Of a stretch of 64,000 bases of DNA, positions 1-7,961 are shown piece by piece (within the stretch, counting starts at the first letter, position 1; each line of letters starts with the position of its first letter). The DNA is from Desulfonatronum thioautotrophicum (GTDB lineage Bacteria; Desulfobacterota; Desulfovibrionia; Desulfovibrionales; Desulfonatronaceae), in assembly GCF_000934745.1 (NCBI RefSeq), contig NZ_JYNO01000004.1, positions 348,035-412,034 on the forward strand, in the 5' to 3' direction. A program made the translations under genes and the position numbers. Under the pieces are notes generated by a model. It had not been told where the DNA came from. It was given only the letters and a program-made list of their open reading frames with translations, and ran no database searches.

Positions 1-660
1 TTGCGTCTGGCCGTTGAGGCCCTGGAAATCCTCAACCTGGACCGGGTGGTATTGATTCCGGCTGCTGTCCCGCCGCACAAGGGACGCGAGGGGTTGTTGC
101 CCTATGGGTTGCGTTGCCGCCTAGTGCAAACAGCTCTTCATGACCTTCCCGGTCTGCACTGTTCCTTGATCGAGGGCGGTAGGCCCGGTCCATCATACAC
201 CTGTGACACGCTGGAAGAGCTGGCCCGGGCAATGCCCGGAAGCCGGCTCTTTTTTTTACTCGGCGTCCCGGACCTGCTGACCCTGCCGTTTTGGAAAGAC
301 GGCCTGACCCTGACCCGCAAGGCCCATTTCGTGGCCGTGGCCCGGCAAGACATGGCCCTGGAGGCGACGCGGGACTTTGTGAGCACCCACTGGCCGGAAG
401 CCCAGGAAACCATCTTCTCCGGGAAAATGACAAACCATGGTGATATGGTCCATCAGTGGAGCCTGAAGCCGGACAACGGGAATATCCTCTTGATTCGCCC
501 GCCGTATTTGGACATCAGCTCAACCATGATCCGGGACTATTGGAGCGCGGGCAGGGAACTTCGTTTTCTGTTGCCGGACCAGGTGCTGGCTGAATTGATG
601 CGCAAGCGGGGGTTGGTGGAGCGGTATTGGTCACGGCGGGATCTGGAGAGATGTCAGTGA
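1..660 (+). CDS. nadD: Nicotinate-nucleotide adenylyltransferase, 5'-truncated by window edge
   Basis: This enzyme transfers AMP from ATP to nicotinate mononucleotide, making deamido-NAD in cytoplasmic NAD synthesis. The visible 219 residues match the NadD body. PHKG follows the first beta strand, a GxxSYT-like segment (residues 63-68) is present, and near the C terminus there is ISSTMIR, the conserved ISxTxIR signature. The N-terminal GGTFxPxHxGH nucleotide-binding loop is absent and must lie upstream of base 1, so the TTG at base 1 is not the real start. The stop overlaps the start of the next kinase gene, suggesting translational coupling. Confidence 0.88.
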   Translation: MRLAVEALEILNLDRVVLIPAAVPPHKGREGLLPYGLRCRLVQTALHDLPGLHCSLIEGGRPGPSYTCDTLEELARAMPGSRLFFLLGVPDLLTLPFWKDGLTLTRKAHFVAVARQDMALEATRDFVSTHWPEAQETIFSGKMTNHGDMVHQWSLKPDNGNILLIRPPYLDISSTMIRDYWSAGRELRFLLPDQVLAELMRKRGLVERYWSRRDLERCQ

Positions 661-2717
661 ATCCGGGAGGAATCGGCTCAACCGGCCAGGATGGGCGCCG
701 ATCCGCAACAGCGTGTCGCTCCCCCATTGTATCCCCATATCACCAAGGTGACGCAGAGGGTGCCGCTTGCAAAATTACCGAGTACCTGTGGTACATTCTT
801 GGATGTTCAGTGCTTGGACTTTTGTTCATCGTCAGCAGGTACGACGCCACGCTTTTTCATGGCATGGCGGAAGTCTTTTCCATCGCCCTGGCCTGGGCCG
901 TGTTTATGTTGGTCTGGAGCGCTCGGCGCTTCGTCAACAATGACGCCCTGCTCCTTTTGGGGTCGGCTTTTTTGTTCATCGGCTTTATCGACCTCCTGCA
1001 CGTTTTGGCCTTGCTGCGGCCAGACCTTTTTTTTGACGCGCCGCGCGCGGACCTTTCCAGTCAGCTTTTGCTCGCCAGCCGATTCATCGAGGGGCTGGCC
1101 ATGCTGCTGTTCGCGCTGTTCTTGGGGAGAAGTCTGCGCCCCTTCATCGGTCTGGCTTTCTGGGCTGGATTGGCGTTGTCCCTTTTGGCCTTCATACTGT
1201 ATTGGCAAGTTTTCCCAACGGTTTATGTTCCAGGAATTGGATGGACACCTTTCAGTACCTGGAGTGGGGTTGTCATCTGTCTGGGCCTTCTGACCAGCCT
1301 GGTGGTGCTTTTTCGTCGTCGCCGCCGGCTTGATGTCAGGTTTTTTCAGTTGATTTGCCTGGCCATGATCGCTTCTCTGGCCGCCGAAGCCCTGCTTCTT
1401 TTTTTCGTGCGTGCCGAGGTGCATTCCAGTTTTATCGATCATTTTTTGAAAATCATTGCGTATATGTGCGTTTACCTGGCTTTGATCCGTTCCGGGGTAA
1501 CGCGTCCCTTTGAATTGTTGTTCCAGGATCTGGAGCGGGAAAAAACCGAACTGCTGGCAACCAAACAGCATTTGAACCTGATTTTCGACACGGCCCCGGC
1601 CCTTATCTGGCAAAAAGACGGCGATGGAAGGTATTTGCAGGTCAACAAGGCGTTTTGCCAAGCCGTGGACATGGAGCCGCAGCTGATCATCGGCAAGGTT
1701 GACGATGATATTTTTCCACCGAAAATTGCGCGGAAGTACGTCCTGGACGACCAGGAGGTGCTACGCTCAGGTCGGGACAAGATCGGCATGGAAGAGCAGT
1801 ACGTCAGCGCGACGGGACGGCTGGGCTGGAGCGTAACGGACAAGCTGGTCTACCGGGACCGGGACGGCAACACCGCCGGAACCATCGGCTTTGCCAAGGA
1901 CGTTACCGAACGGAAGCAGGCCCAGATGCGCGAAAAAGCCCAGCAGGAGCAGCTGGCCCAAGCCGCCAAGATGACCGCTCTGGGTACCCTGGTGGCCGGT
2001 GTGGCTCATGAGGTGAATAATCCTAATAATTTTATTATCCTGAATACGCCTTTGCTGGAGGAGGTCTGGGCCGACTCCCTGCCGGTTCTGGAGTCGCATC
2101 ATGCCGGGCATCCGGAATTCATGCTGGCCGGCATGCCCTATCCTCAAATGCGCGACAATGTGGCCAGGCTGTTCTCGGGCATCCATGAAGGCAGCAAGCG
2201 AATCAAGCGGATTGTCGCCGAATTGAAGAGTTTCGCCCGACAAACCCCACTGAACCTGAACAGGGAAGTGCAGCTCAATCAGGTTGTTGAAGCAGCTTTG
2301 ACCATGCTCCGCAAGACCATCGCCGAGCATACCACTCGGTTCGAGATGCGTCTTGACCCGGATATTCCCCCGGTACGGGGTGATTTCCAAAAACTGGTCC
2401 AGGTCGTTGTCAATCTGCTGATCAACGCCTGCCAAGCCCTGCCGGACAAGGATCGCCGGGTTGTCCTGGAAACCTATGCCGACAAGGCCGAGGGAGGCGT
2501 GGTTTTGCGCATCACTGATGAAGGAGAAGGAATCGCACCGGAGCATCTCGAGCAGATCTGCGATCCGTTCTTCAGCACCCGGCATGATATCGGCGGCACC
2601 GGCCTGGGCCTGTCCATCACGTCGTCCATTGTCCAGAGCCATCAGGGGCGGATGGAATTCGACTCCGCGCCGGGCTTGGGAACCACGGTGACGATTTTTC
2701 TCAAGGCTGCATCATGA
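651..2717 (+). CDS. MASE3-PAS sensor histidine kinase
   Basis: This is a membrane sensor kinase that presumably phosphorylates the NtrC-type regulator encoded immediately downstream. The first ~240 residues form about seven hydrophobic helices with the MASE3 sensor pattern (conserved H and D/LLH in GFIDLLHVLA). A PAS domain follows at ~270-400 (FDTAPALIWQKD). The HisKA H-box is AGVAHEVNNP with phospho-acceptor His453. The HATPase domain shows N-box NLLINACQALP, DEGEGI and GGTGLGLSI. I chose ATG 651, which overlaps nadD; an in-frame TTG at 627 is possible but has no ribosome site. The stop overlaps the next ATG (ATGA), so the pair is probably one two-component system. The signal is unknown. 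Confidence 0.88.
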   Translation: MSVNPGGIGSTGQDGRRSATACRSPIVSPYHQGDAEGAACKITEYLWYILGCSVLGLLFIVSRYDATLFHGMAEVFSIALAWAVFMLVWSARRFVNNDALLLLGSAFLFIGFIDLLHVLALLRPDLFFDAPRADLSSQLLLASRFIEGLAMLLFALFLGRSLRPFIGLAFWAGLALSLLAFILYWQVFPTVYVPGIGWTPFSTWSGVVICLGLLTSLVVLFRRRRRLDVRFFQLICLAMIASLAAEALLLFFVRAEVHSSFIDHFLKIIAYMCVYLALIRSGVTRPFELLFQDLEREKTELLATKQHLNLIFDTAPALIWQKDGDGRYLQVNKAFCQAVDMEPQLIIGKVDDDIFPPKIARKYVLDDQEVLRSGRDKIGMEEQYVSATGRLGWSVTDKLVYRDRDGNTAGTIGFAKDVTERKQAQMREKAQQEQLAQAAKMTALGTLVAGVAHEVNNPNNFIILNTPLLEEVWADSLPVLESHHAGHPEFMLAGMPYPQMRDNVARLFSGIHEGSKRIKRIVAELKSFARQTPLNLNREVQLNQVVEAALTMLRKTIAEHTTRFEMRLDPDIPPVRGDFQKLVQVVVNLLINACQALPDKDRRVVLETYADKAEGGVVLRITDEGEGIAPEHLEQICDPFFSTRHDIGGTGLGLSITSSIVQSHQGRMEFDSAPGLGTTVTIFLKAAS

Positions 2718-4123
2718 AACTGAACGCCGAATCCGCATGGCCGATATTTCTCGTGGATGACGAGGAGCCGCTCCTGGACAGCCTGTGCATGACCCTGCAC
2801 GCGGCCGGTTACGGCAACGTGGAAACCTTCACCGACGGCCAGGCCGTGCTGGACCGGTTGCCGGATGTCCAGTGTACCCTGTTGTTGCTGGACGTGTTCA
2901 TGCCGGGCAGGGTGCCTGGAGAGGAGATTCTGGAGCGCTTCCGGTCCGAGGCCCCCCATGTTCCCGTGGTGATGGTCACCGGCGTGGACGAGACCGGGAC
3001 GGCCGTCCGCTGCATGAGGGCCGGGGCCTTCGATTACCTGGTCAAGCCGGTGGAGCAGGCCTTGTTGCTGGCCACGGTGCGTCGCGCCCTGGATCATGCC
3101 AGGCTGCTGCGTCAGAATATTCATTTACGCGACAAGCTCCTCTCGGAGCACCTGGACCAACCCGAGGCGTTCAGCGGGATCATCACTGGGAATCGGCAAA
3201 TGCAGGCCATTTTCCGGTACATGGAAGTGATTGCGCCCACAGCCGAGCCGGTGTTGATCACGGGCGAAACCGGAACGGGCAAGGACCTCACGGCCACGGC
3301 CCTGCACCGGCTCAGCGGGCGTGTCGGGACGTTCGTCGCGGTCAACGTGGCCGGGTTGGACGACAATATGTTCGCGGACACGTTGTTCGGCCACGTCAAA
3401 GGGGCGTTCACCGACGCCGGGCAGGATCGGCGGGGCATGGTGGAACAGGCCGAGGACGGGACATTGTTTCTGGACGAGATCGGCGATTTGTCCCTTGTGT
3501 CGCAGGTCAAGCTGCTCAAATTGATCCAGGATCACGAATACCTTCCGTTGGGCTCGGAGAAGCCGCGCCGAAGCAGGGCGCGGATCGTGGCGGCCACCAA
3601 CCATGACCTGGCAGCGGCCGAAAGCCAGGGGCTCTTTCGCAAAGACCTCTATTATAGGATCAACACCTATCATGTGCATCTGCCTCCCCTGCGGGAGCGG
3701 GGCCACGACGTCCTTCTCCTGGCGGAACACTACTTGCGCCAGGCTTGCGAAACCTTGAACATCCCCTGTGGAAGTTTTGATCCATCGCTGGCGGACCGGC
3801 TCCTGTCCCATCCATTTCCGGGCAATGTCCGGGAATTGCGCTCCCTGATCTTCAACACCATGGCCCAGGGCGGCCTTCAGGCGCTGGAGAAAAACATGGC
3901 CGCCCTGGTCAAGACCCCCGCCCGTCACCACGATGCTCCGGGCTTCGAAATGTCCCCGGGCATGAAAATCCTCTTCCCCGATCCCCTGCCGACCATGGAC
4001 CGGGCCGTCCAGGAATTGGTCCAGGAAGCCCTGCGCCGCTCCGGCGGCAACCAGGCCGCCGCCGCCCGCATGCTCGGCATTTCCCGACAGGCGATGCACC
4101 AGCGGCTCAATCCACGGCGTTGA
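2714..4123 (+). CDS. NtrC-family sigma-54-dependent response regulator
   Basis: This transcription activator has a receiver domain (residues 10-125, Asp60 in LLLLDVFMPG), a AAA+ sigma-54-interaction domain (Walker A GETGTGKD, Walker B LFLDEIGD) and a C-terminal Fis-type helix-turn-helix (AARMLGISRQAMHQRL). It overlaps the upstream kinase gene by 4 bp, so it is probably that kinase's cognate regulator. The sigma-54 contact loop reads GAFTDA instead of GAFTGA. This variant occurs in some activators but should be noted when predicting sigma-54 engagement. No target promoter could be assigned in the window. Confidence 0.92.
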   Translation: MKLNAESAWPIFLVDDEEPLLDSLCMTLHAAGYGNVETFTDGQAVLDRLPDVQCTLLLLDVFMPGRVPGEEILERFRSEAPHVPVVMVTGVDETGTAVRCMRAGAFDYLVKPVEQALLLATVRRALDHARLLRQNIHLRDKLLSEHLDQPEAFSGIITGNRQMQAIFRYMEVIAPTAEPVLITGETGTGKDLTATALHRLSGRVGTFVAVNVAGLDDNMFADTLFGHVKGAFTDAGQDRRGMVEQAEDGTLFLDEIGDLSLVSQVKLLKLIQDHEYLPLGSEKPRRSRARIVAATNHDLAAAESQGLFRKDLYYRINTYHVHLPPLRERGHDVLLLAEHYLRQACETLNIPCGSFDPSLADRLLSHPFPGNVRELRSLIFNTMAQGGLQALEKNMAALVKTPARHHDAPGFEMSPGMKILFPDPLPTMDRAVQELVQEALRRSGGNQAAAARMLGISRQAMHQRLNPRR

Positions 4124-4163
4124 GGCTCGGGAATATGAATCCCGAAGGGGTGCCGTCGAATAG

Positions 4164-4183
4164 CCGGTGGTTTCAACCACCGG
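4164..4183. repeat. 8-bp perfect hairpin after two-component operon
   Basis: CCGGTGGT and ACCACCGG are separated by TTCA, giving a stable stem-loop 41 bases after the stop of the NtrC-type regulator. No T-tract follows, so it is either a Rho-dependent or processing hairpin or a repeat relic rather than a classical terminator. Confidence 0.6.
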
Positions 4184-4222
4184 GAAATGGGACGACGTAA
4201 CCCACTCGCCTCCTTCACCTGC

Positions 4223-4265
4223 GTCAATCCAGCTTGACGGAAAACATCCGTCAAGCTGGATTGAC
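4223..4265. repeat. 19-bp perfect inverted repeat in 380-bp intergenic region
   Basis: The arms 4223-4241 and 4247-4265 are exact reverse complements around a 5-base loop (AAACA). A degenerate half copy (GTCAATCTGGCTTGAC) lies at 4321-4336. No T-tract follows on either strand. The rest of 4124-4503 holds no convincing gene. Confidence 0.75.
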
Positions 4266-4503
4266 ATCATCATCCTGCCTTACCGCAATCATTCTTCTTT
4301 TTCTGTCTCTCATGATCGCCGTCAATCTGGCTTGACTCTGTCGCCCATATGGCGGGAGTCGGGGTTTGCGGGGTATTCCCTTGTATTCCAGATTGTTGAG
4401 TTGCAGTAGCTCCCTGGCACGACAAATGCTCCTTGCATGTATGGCGCTGTGCCGGTCAATCGGGACCGCACATGGATTAAGGTAATCATCCGGCAGGTGA
4501 AGA

Positions 4504-4899
4504 GTGGTCCAGAAAACAATCCTCATTGTGGACGACGAAGAAGAGGTCCTCTTTTCCCTCGGGCTTGTCCTGCGGCGGGCCGGCTACATCGTGCTGGAGG
4601 CCGGAAATGGGATCGAGGCCTTGTCAGTGATGACCGAAGCCATGCGAAGCGGACAAGGGGTTGATCTGGTGATCACGGATCTCAGGATGCCGTACATGGA
4701 TGGCCCAGAGTTGCTGGCCGCCATGCATCGCCGGGGATTCGATTCGAACGTCATGGTCATGACTGGGCATGCTCATGACGCGCTTGTGACCAGGTGGCCG
4801 TGCAGAGGTTGCCCTAAAATCATCCATAAGCCCTTTGAAGCCGATGAACTTCTCAGGGAGGTCGACGGGACACTGGGGCGTGATCCGGTGGTCGCTTAA
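4504..4899 (+). CDS. Single-domain response regulator receiver
   Basis: This 131-residue protein is a receiver domain only (acidic pair D10/D11, phospho-acceptor Asp59 in VITDLRMP, MTG switch region, HKPF lysine). It has no output domain, so it should act by protein contact or phosphotransfer, as CheY-like proteins do. The GTG start follows an AGGTGA-like ribosome site. The chemoreceptor gene begins 27 bp downstream, so the two are probably cotranscribed and the protein may serve that receptor. The stretch VTRWPCRGCPK before the conserved lysine carries two unusual cysteines (CRGC). Confidence 0.85.
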   Translation: MVQKTILIVDDEEEVLFSLGLVLRRAGYIVLEAGNGIEALSVMTEAMRSGQGVDLVITDLRMPYMDGPELLAAMHRRGFDSNVMVMTGHAHDALVTRWPCRGCPKIIHKPFEADELLREVDGTLGRDPVVA

Positions 4900-4926
4900 C
4901 CATGCAAAAGACGAGGAGGGAGTGTA

Positions 4927-6969
4927 ATGAAGAACATGAAACTCGGGCTGAAAATCGGTATGGGGTTTGGGGTCTTGATTCTCATTTCCTGTTTGTTGGG
5001 TGGCTTGGCTGTTTGGAACATGAACAGTGTCGAGAATGACGCCGAGCGCCTGGCCGAGGCCTACGTGCCGGAAGTGGCCGTGGCCAATGAGGTGGAGCGC
5101 AACGCGTTGCAATTGATGTATGCGATTCGGGGCTACGGGTTCACCGAGCAAACGAGTTTCCTTGAGGAGGGCCGCAGGGAGATGGCCGAATTGCAGTTGG
5201 AACTCGGCAACGCCTTGAGCCTTGCGGAGCGCCAAGACTTGCCTGCCTTGCGCGACAATGCGCGAGCAGCCCAGGATCGTGCGCGGGAATACGCGGACCT
5301 TGTGGAGCAGACCGTTGCAAAAATCCAGGCCATGAATGTTGACAGGCAGGCCATGGACGCCAGCGCCACCCAATTTATCGAAGGCGCGGAGGCGTTTTTG
5401 AATTCCCAAAATGAGGCCATGATTCGGGAGATCCAGCAAGGTGCAACGGAGGAAGCCCTGCGGGAACGGCTGGACAAAATCAACCATGTAAACGATGTCA
5501 TCGACCTGGGTAATAGCGTTCGGATCAGCGCCTGGAGGGCCCAGGCCGAACGAAATCCCTCAGTGATAGAAGGAGCCATGGGGATTTTTCCGCAGATAGA
5601 TCAAACACTGGACGCGATTCGAACTACCACGCGACAGGAAGTCAACTTACGCCAAATCGCCACAGTTCGGGAAGCGGCTGCTGCCTACCGGAACGCCATG
5701 ACGTCCTTGATGGCCAATTGGCGCGATTTGGATCAAATCGCCGAGCGTCGGACACAGGTTGGTTACACAGTCCTCGCCGTGGCTCAGGAAACTGCGGCAA
5801 TCGGCATGGATCATACCCAGCAAATCGCCAATGATGCCGTAGCCAATCTAGGTCAGGCCTCTTTCGTAATGATGATCGGCCTTGGAATTGCTTTGCTTTT
5901 GGGGATCGTCATCGCCATATTCCTGACCAGAGCCATTACCCTGCCCGTGGGGAAAGGCGTGCGCTTTTCCGAGGAGCTTTCCGACGGTGAACTGGATGCT
6001 CGATTGGACGTGGATCAGAAGGATGAAATCGGGATGTTGGGTCAGGCCATGCAAACCATGCAGTCCAAGCTCCGTGAGATAGTGGGTGAGGTCAAGGCGG
6101 CTTCGGAGAACGTGGCTTCGGGCAGTGAGCAACTTTCGGCCTCGGCCGAGCAGATGTCACAGGGGGCCACGGAGCAGGCCGCGTCAGTGGAAGAGGTTTC
6201 TTCGAGCATGGAAGAGATGACCGCGAACATCAAGCAGAATGCGGACAATGCGGCCCAGACCGAAAAGATCGCCCTGCAGGCGGCCAAGGACGCCCAGGAA
6301 GGCGGGGAGGCCGTATCCCAAACAGTGGCTGCCATGAAGCAGATTGCGGAGAAGATCTCCATCATTGAGGAAATCGCCCGGCAGACCAACCTCTTGGCCT
6401 TGAACGCAGCCATTGAGGCGGCTCGGGCTGGGGACGCGGGCAAAGGCTTCGCGGTCGTGGCCGCCGAAGTGCGCAAGCTGGCCGAGCGCAGTGGATCGGC
6501 GGCCACGGAGATCAGCGAACTCTCCGCCTCCAGCGTGCAGGTGGCCGAACAGGCCGGAGAAATGCTCACCAAGATCGTCCCGGACATCCAGCGTACCGCG
6601 GAACTGATCCAGGAAATCAACGCGGCCAGCCGGGAGCAGAGCATTGGCGTGGAGCAGATCAACAAGGCCATTCAGCAACTGGACCAGGTCGTCCAGCAAA
6701 ATGCTTCCGCTGCCGAGGAAATGGCTTCTACTTCCGAGGAATTGTCCAGCCAGGCCGAGGAGCTTCAGGCCACCATGGCCTTTTTCAAGATGAGCGGGTC
6801 TGGTTCAGGACCGCGCTCCCGTACGACCGGCGGAGCCAAGGCAAGCAACATGTTCGCCACTGCCCCGCGCAAGACCGCTGCCGTCTCCGCGGCTTCGTCG
6901 GCAAAAAGCCGGGGATTGGCCTTGGACATGGGGCCGGACAAGGGCGATGATGAGTTCGAGAAGTTCTAG
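4927..6969 (+). CDS. Transmembrane methyl-accepting chemotaxis protein with C-terminal tether motif
   Basis: This classical receptor has an N-terminal membrane segment (residues ~10-30), a long helical periplasmic sensor region (~31-310), a second membrane segment (~313-337), HAMP (~338-390) and the cytoplasmic signalling hairpin with the tip [21 protein letters not shown] strong ribosome site (GAGGAGGGAG) precedes ATG 4927. The last ~55 residues are a Gly/Ser/Ala-rich linker ending EFEKF, which fits the x-[HFYW]-x-x-[HFYW] pattern of CheR/CheB-binding pentapeptides. The sensor region is four-helix-bundle-like; the ligand cannot be named. Confidence 0.93.
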   Translation: MKNMKLGLKIGMGFGVLILISCLLGGLAVWNMNSVENDAERLAEAYVPEVAVANEVERNALQLMYAIRGYGFTEQTSFLEEGRREMAELQLELGNALSLAERQDLPALRDNARAAQDRAREYADLVEQTVAKIQAMNVDRQAMDASATQFIEGAEAFLNSQNEAMIREIQQGATEEALRERLDKINHVNDVIDLGNSVRISAWRAQAERNPSVIEGAMGIFPQIDQTLDAIRTTTRQEVNLRQIATVREAAAAYRNAMTSLMANWRDLDQIAERRTQVGYTVLAVAQETAAIGMDHTQQIANDAVANLGQASFVMMIGLGIALLLGIVIAIFLTRAITLPVGKGVRFSEELSDGELDARLDVDQKDEIGMLGQAMQTMQSKLREIVGEVKAASENVASGSEQLSASAEQMSQGATEQAASVEEVSSSMEEMTANIKQNADNAAQTEKIALQAAKDAQEGGEAVSQTVAAMKQIAEKISIIEEIARQTNLLALNAAIEAARAGDAGKGFAVVAAEVRKLAERSGSAATEISELSASSVQVAEQAGEMLTKIVPDIQRTAELIQEINAASREQSIGVEQINKAIQQLDQVVQQNASAAEEMASTSEELSSQAEELQATMAFFKMSGSGSGPRSRTTGGAKASNMFATAPRKTAAVSAASSAKSRGLALDMGPDKGDDEFEKF

Positions 6970-6994
6970 GGCAAATAGGTTCTGCGAGGTAATT

Positions 6995-7145
6995 GTAGGG
7001 GCGCACCTGTGTGTGCGCCCCATCCGGAGGAACGCGGTAAATCGCATGGACGGAATGTGCACGGGCGGTCAGACAACACATGATTATTGAACAAAGCAGG
7101 AACTGGCGGCCACCCGCAAGGACGGACACACAGGTCCGCCCCTAC
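6995..7145. repeat. Inverted pair of 26-bp GTAGGGGCG palindromic repeats
   Basis: Bases 6995-7020 and, inverted, 7120-7145 carry the same 26-bp palindromic unit (GTAGGGGCGNACCTGTGTGT followed by NCGCCC). They flank ~99 bp of non-coding sequence between the chemoreceptor and cheW. A third copy is at 47431-47456. The inverted-pair layout resembles a small non-autonomous mobile unit, but no target duplication is evident. Confidence 0.7.
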
Positions 7146-7228
7146 CGCGTTTCGTGATTCCATCTCCACTGGACCGTAAACCCTTAAACCGTGAACCGCT
7201 GAACCATACTTTTCCGGAGGCAAACGAT

Positions 7229-7732
7229 ATGGACGATAAACAGAGCAGGAACTTGAATCAATACCTGACCTTCACCCTGGACAAGGAACTGTATGCCATG
7301 GACATCGCCAAGGTCCGGGAAGTCCTGGAGTACACGGATATCACCCGGGTGCCCCGGACCCCGGAGTTTCTGCGTGGGGTGATCAATGTCCGGGGGCGGG
7401 CCGTGCCGGTTGTGGACATGCGTCTCAAGTTCGGTCTGAGCCGTACCGAGCGCAGCGTGAACACCTGCATTATCATCACCGAAGTGGACGTGGACGGCGA
7501 ATCCACCATCCTGGGCGCCCTGGCCGATTCAGTTCAGGAAGTCTTCGATCTGGAGCCCGACCAGATTGAACCCGCCCCAAGGCTGGGCACGAGGATCAAG
7601 ACCGAATTCATCGAAGGCATGGGCAAGCAGGGCGATGAATTCATCATCATCCTGAACATCGACAAGATTTTTTCCGCGGAGGAACTTTCCGTGGTGCTGG
7701 AGGTCGGTGAAGAGGATGCCAGGGCGGCGTAG
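7229..7732 (+). CDS. cheW: Chemotaxis coupling protein CheW
   Basis: CheW is the cytoplasmic adaptor linking receptors to CheA. The 167-residue product is one CheW domain: QYLTFTLDKELYAMDI at the start, the RGVINVRGRAVPVVDMR core and IILNIDKIF near the end. ATG 7229 is chosen because TCCGGAGG lies just upstream; an in-frame ATG at 7154 would add 25 residues with no family counterpart. The gene sits between two sensory genes and away from cheA (15.4 kb), so it may serve the receptor at 4.9 kb, the H-NOX receptor, or both. Confidence 0.95.
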   Translation: MDDKQSRNLNQYLTFTLDKELYAMDIAKVREVLEYTDITRVPRTPEFLRGVINVRGRAVPVVDMRLKFGLSRTERSVNTCIIITEVDVDGESTILGALADSVQEVFDLEPDQIEPAPRLGTRIKTEFIEGMGKQGDEFIIILNIDKIFSAEELSVVLEVGEEDARAA

Positions 7733-7961
7733 TCCGCCATATCAGGAAGCTGGCCAATCTCAATCCGGCAAGTTTTTCCCTCTGTGAGAGGGCCGGAGGG
7801 ATGGCGTAAGGGCGGTGCAGGCATGTTGCCTGTCCGTGCAGCAGGATGCCTGTACTACCCGATTCACGGACGGAGAGGGGTGCATTTCCAATAATACGGT
7901 GCTTGCTGATCAGAAGCTTTGTTGTTTTGGCCGTCCATAGCCGGGAGCAAAAGGTGGAGAT

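Noticed and set aside
32-433. Long minus-strand open frames overlapping nadD and other genes
   Set aside because: High-GC shadow frames with Pro/Gly/Arg-rich or Gln/His-rich composition and no family resemblance; the plus-strand gene has clear motifs.
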